Source: Solirubrobacterales bacterium
GTDB lineage: Bacteria > Actinomycetota > Thermoleophilia > Solirubrobacterales > Solirubrobacteraceae
Assembly (NCBI GenBank): GCA_025963955.1
Contig: JAOPZU010000463.1
Location: 1-6,088, forward strand
Length of the DNA: 6,088 nucleotides
Direction: 5' to 3'
Part shown: one piece after another, positions 4,722-6,088 of the stretch
Layout: the number at the start of each line of letters is the position of its first letter
Numbering within the stretch: the stretch's first letter is position 1
Notes under the pieces: generated by a model
The model's database searches: none
Told to the model about the DNA's origin: nothing
What the model saw: the letters and a program-made list of their open reading frames with translations, nothing else
Position numbers and translations under genes: made by a program

Positions 4722-6088
4722 CCGGCCTGCCCGGCTGGGTCTCCGCGCTTCCCGGCTCCGCCGCCATGCGCGCGGCCGACGCCGCCGCCATCGAGAAGGG
4801 GACCCCGGGCCTGGCGCTGATGGAGCGCGCCGGCAGCGGCCTGGCGATGCTCGCCGGGCACCTGATCCCGGACGGTCCCATCGCCGTGCTGTGCGGCAAG
4901 GGCAACAACGGCGGCGACGGGTTCGTCGCGGCCCGCCTGCTGCACGCCGCCGGCCGGGACGTGCGCGTCTTCACGACCTCGGCGATCGAGGACTCTGAGG
5001 GTGACGCGGCGGAGAACCTCGCGCGGCTCGTCGTGCGGCCGCGGCCCTTCGACCTGCAGTCGCTCGACGGATGCGCCGGCGCGATCGACGCGCTGCTGGG
5101 CACCGGGGTCAGCGGCGCGCCCCGCGGAGCCGTGGCGCGCGCGATCCGGGTGCTCCACGCGTCCGGCCTGCCGGTCATCGCCTGCGACGTCCCCTCCGGG
5201 GTGGACGCGGACACCGGCGCTGTCCCGGACCCCGACACCGTCGTCCACGCGTCCGCGACCGTCACCTTCGCCGCGGCCAAGCCGGGGTTGTGGATCGCGC
5301 CGGGAAAGGCGCACGCGGGAACGGTCCACGTCGTCGACATCGGCGTCCGCGCCGAGGCCGGTGCGCAGGCCGGCCTGATGGAGGACGACGAGGTCCTGGA
5401 GGACGTGCCGACGCGCGCCGCCGCCTCGACGAAGTTCACCGCCGGACACGTCGTGCTGTGCGGCGGCTCGCGCGGGCTCACGGGCGCGGTCTGCCTGGCC
5501 GCCGAGGCGGCGACCCGCGCCGGTGCGGGCTACGTCACCGCCTGCGTCCCGCACAGCCTGGAGCCGATCTTCGAGGTCAAGCTCACGGAGGTCATGACCC
5601 GCGGCGTCCCGGACGCCGGGGGCGTCCTGGTGCCCGAGGCGGCGCAGGAGGTCCTGGACACGGTCGCCGCCCGGGGAGGGGTCCTCGTCCTCGGCGGGGG
5701 CACCGGTCGCAGCGACGGCGCGCTGGCCTGCGTCCGCCAGGCCGCGCTGCAGGCTCCGGGCCCGCTCGTGCTCGACGCCGACGGCATCGCGGCCTTCGCG
5801 GGAGATCCGGAGGCGCTCCTGACCCGCACCGCGCCGACGCTCCTGACCCCGCACGCCGGGGAGCTCGCGCGCCTGCTCGGCCGGGAGACCCACGCGGCCA
5901 TCGAGGCCGCGCGGCTGGACAGCGTCCGCGAGGCCGCCCGACGCACCGGGGCGATCGTGGTCCTGAAGGGCGACGACAGCCTGATCGCGACGCCCGACGG
6001 GCGCGTCATCGTCAGCGAGGGCGGCGCCCCGGCGCTGGCGACCGCCGGAACCGGCGACGTGCTGGCCGGCGTCTGTGGCGCGTTCCTC
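4718..6088 (+). CDS. nnr: Bifunctional NAD(P)H-hydrate epimerase / ADP-dependent dehydratase, 3' truncated
   Basis: This enzyme repairs NADHX and NADPHX, hydrated damage products of NAD(P)H. The N-terminal epimerase (YjeF_N) interconverts the two epimers; the C-terminal ribokinase-like dehydratase restores NAD(P)H using ADP. The frame runs without a stop to the window edge, giving 457 residues; full proteins are about 480-520, so only the C-terminal end is missing. Epimerase motifs: GKGNNGGDGF (60-69), DALLGTG (124-130), DVPSGVDADTG (157-167) and FAAAKPG (184-190). An acidic linker (about 211-230) follows. Dehydratase motifs: KFTAGHVVLCGGSRGLTGA (239-257), LDADG (352-356), TPHAGE (377-382), VVLKG (414-418) and GTGDVLAG (444-451), with D447 as the expected catalytic Asp. 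The start ATG overlaps the acpS stop. The gene is also called nnrD or yjeF. Confidence 0.94.
   Translation, partial: MTGLPGWVSALPGSAAMRAADAAAIEKGTPGLALMERAGSGLAMLAGHLIPDGPIAVLCGKGNNGGDGFVAARLLHAAGRDVRVFTTSAIEDSEGDAAENLARLVVRPRPFDLQSLDGCAGAIDALLGTGVSGAPRGAVARAIRVLHASGLPVIACDVPSGVDADTGAVPDPDTVVHASATVTFAAAKPGLWIAPGKAHAGTVHVVDIGVRAEAGAQAGLMEDDEVLEDVPTRAAASTKFTAGHVVLCGGSRGLTGAVCLAAEAATRAGAGYVTACVPHSLEPIFEVKLTEVMTRGVPDAGGVLVPEAAQEVLDTVAARGGVLVLGGGTGRSDGALACVRQAALQAPGPLVLDADGIAAFAGDPEALLTRTAPTLLTPHAGELARLLGRETHAAIEAARLDSVREAARRTGAIVVLKGDDSLIATPDGRVIVSEGGAPALATAGTGDVLAGVCGAFL

Noticed and set aside
4454..5893. 479-codon open frame on the minus strand opposite acpS and nnr
   Set aside because: Both sense genes have intact family signatures. 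The antisense product is low-complexity and extends across a gene boundary without any ribosome binding site.

Overview
The window is very GC-rich, with codons that almost always end in G or C. It carries a gene order typical of Actinomycetota: rplM-rpsI-glmM-acpS-nnr. The L13 sequence, the long acidic N-terminus on S9, and a secreted M23 peptidase with Ig-like domains suggest a deep-branching actinobacterium such as a Thermoleophilia/Solirubrobacterales member. That placement is an inference from remembered family features; no search was run.

Layout. Positions 1-170 are the 3' flank of a minus-strand gene and hold a long inverted repeat cut by the window edge and a terminator-like hairpin. 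Positions 171-1436 (minus) encode an exported M23-family peptidase. Positions 1437-1719 are a divergent intergenic region, unusually dense in hairpins and palindromes, with a weak -10 element and a 5' leader hairpin for the operon on the right. From 1720 to the right edge, five genes lie tightly packed on the plus strand: rplM (L13), rpsI (S9), glmM (phosphoglucosamine mutase), acpS (holo-ACP synthase) and nnr (bifunctional NAD(P)H-hydrate repair enzyme, truncated by the window edge).

How they work together. L13 and S9 are ribosomal proteins of the large and small subunit. GlmM supplies glucosamine-1-phosphate for UDP-GlcNAc and peptidoglycan. AcpS activates the acyl carrier protein for fatty acid synthesis, and Nnr repairs damaged NAD(P)H. 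Junctions are a 1-nt overlap (rplM/rpsI), a 20-nt gap (rpsI/glmM), a 28-nt gap (glmM/acpS) and a 4-nt overlap (acpS/nnr), so one transcript with coupled translation is likely. The divergent peptidase acts outside the cell on peptidoglycan or a similar polymer.

I see no phage, CRISPR, insertion sequence, tRNA/rRNA or evident novel defence or metabolic system. The core is housekeeping. The points worth a second look are the roughly 140-residue acidic extension on S9, the structured rplM upstream region, and the inverted repeat at the left edge.
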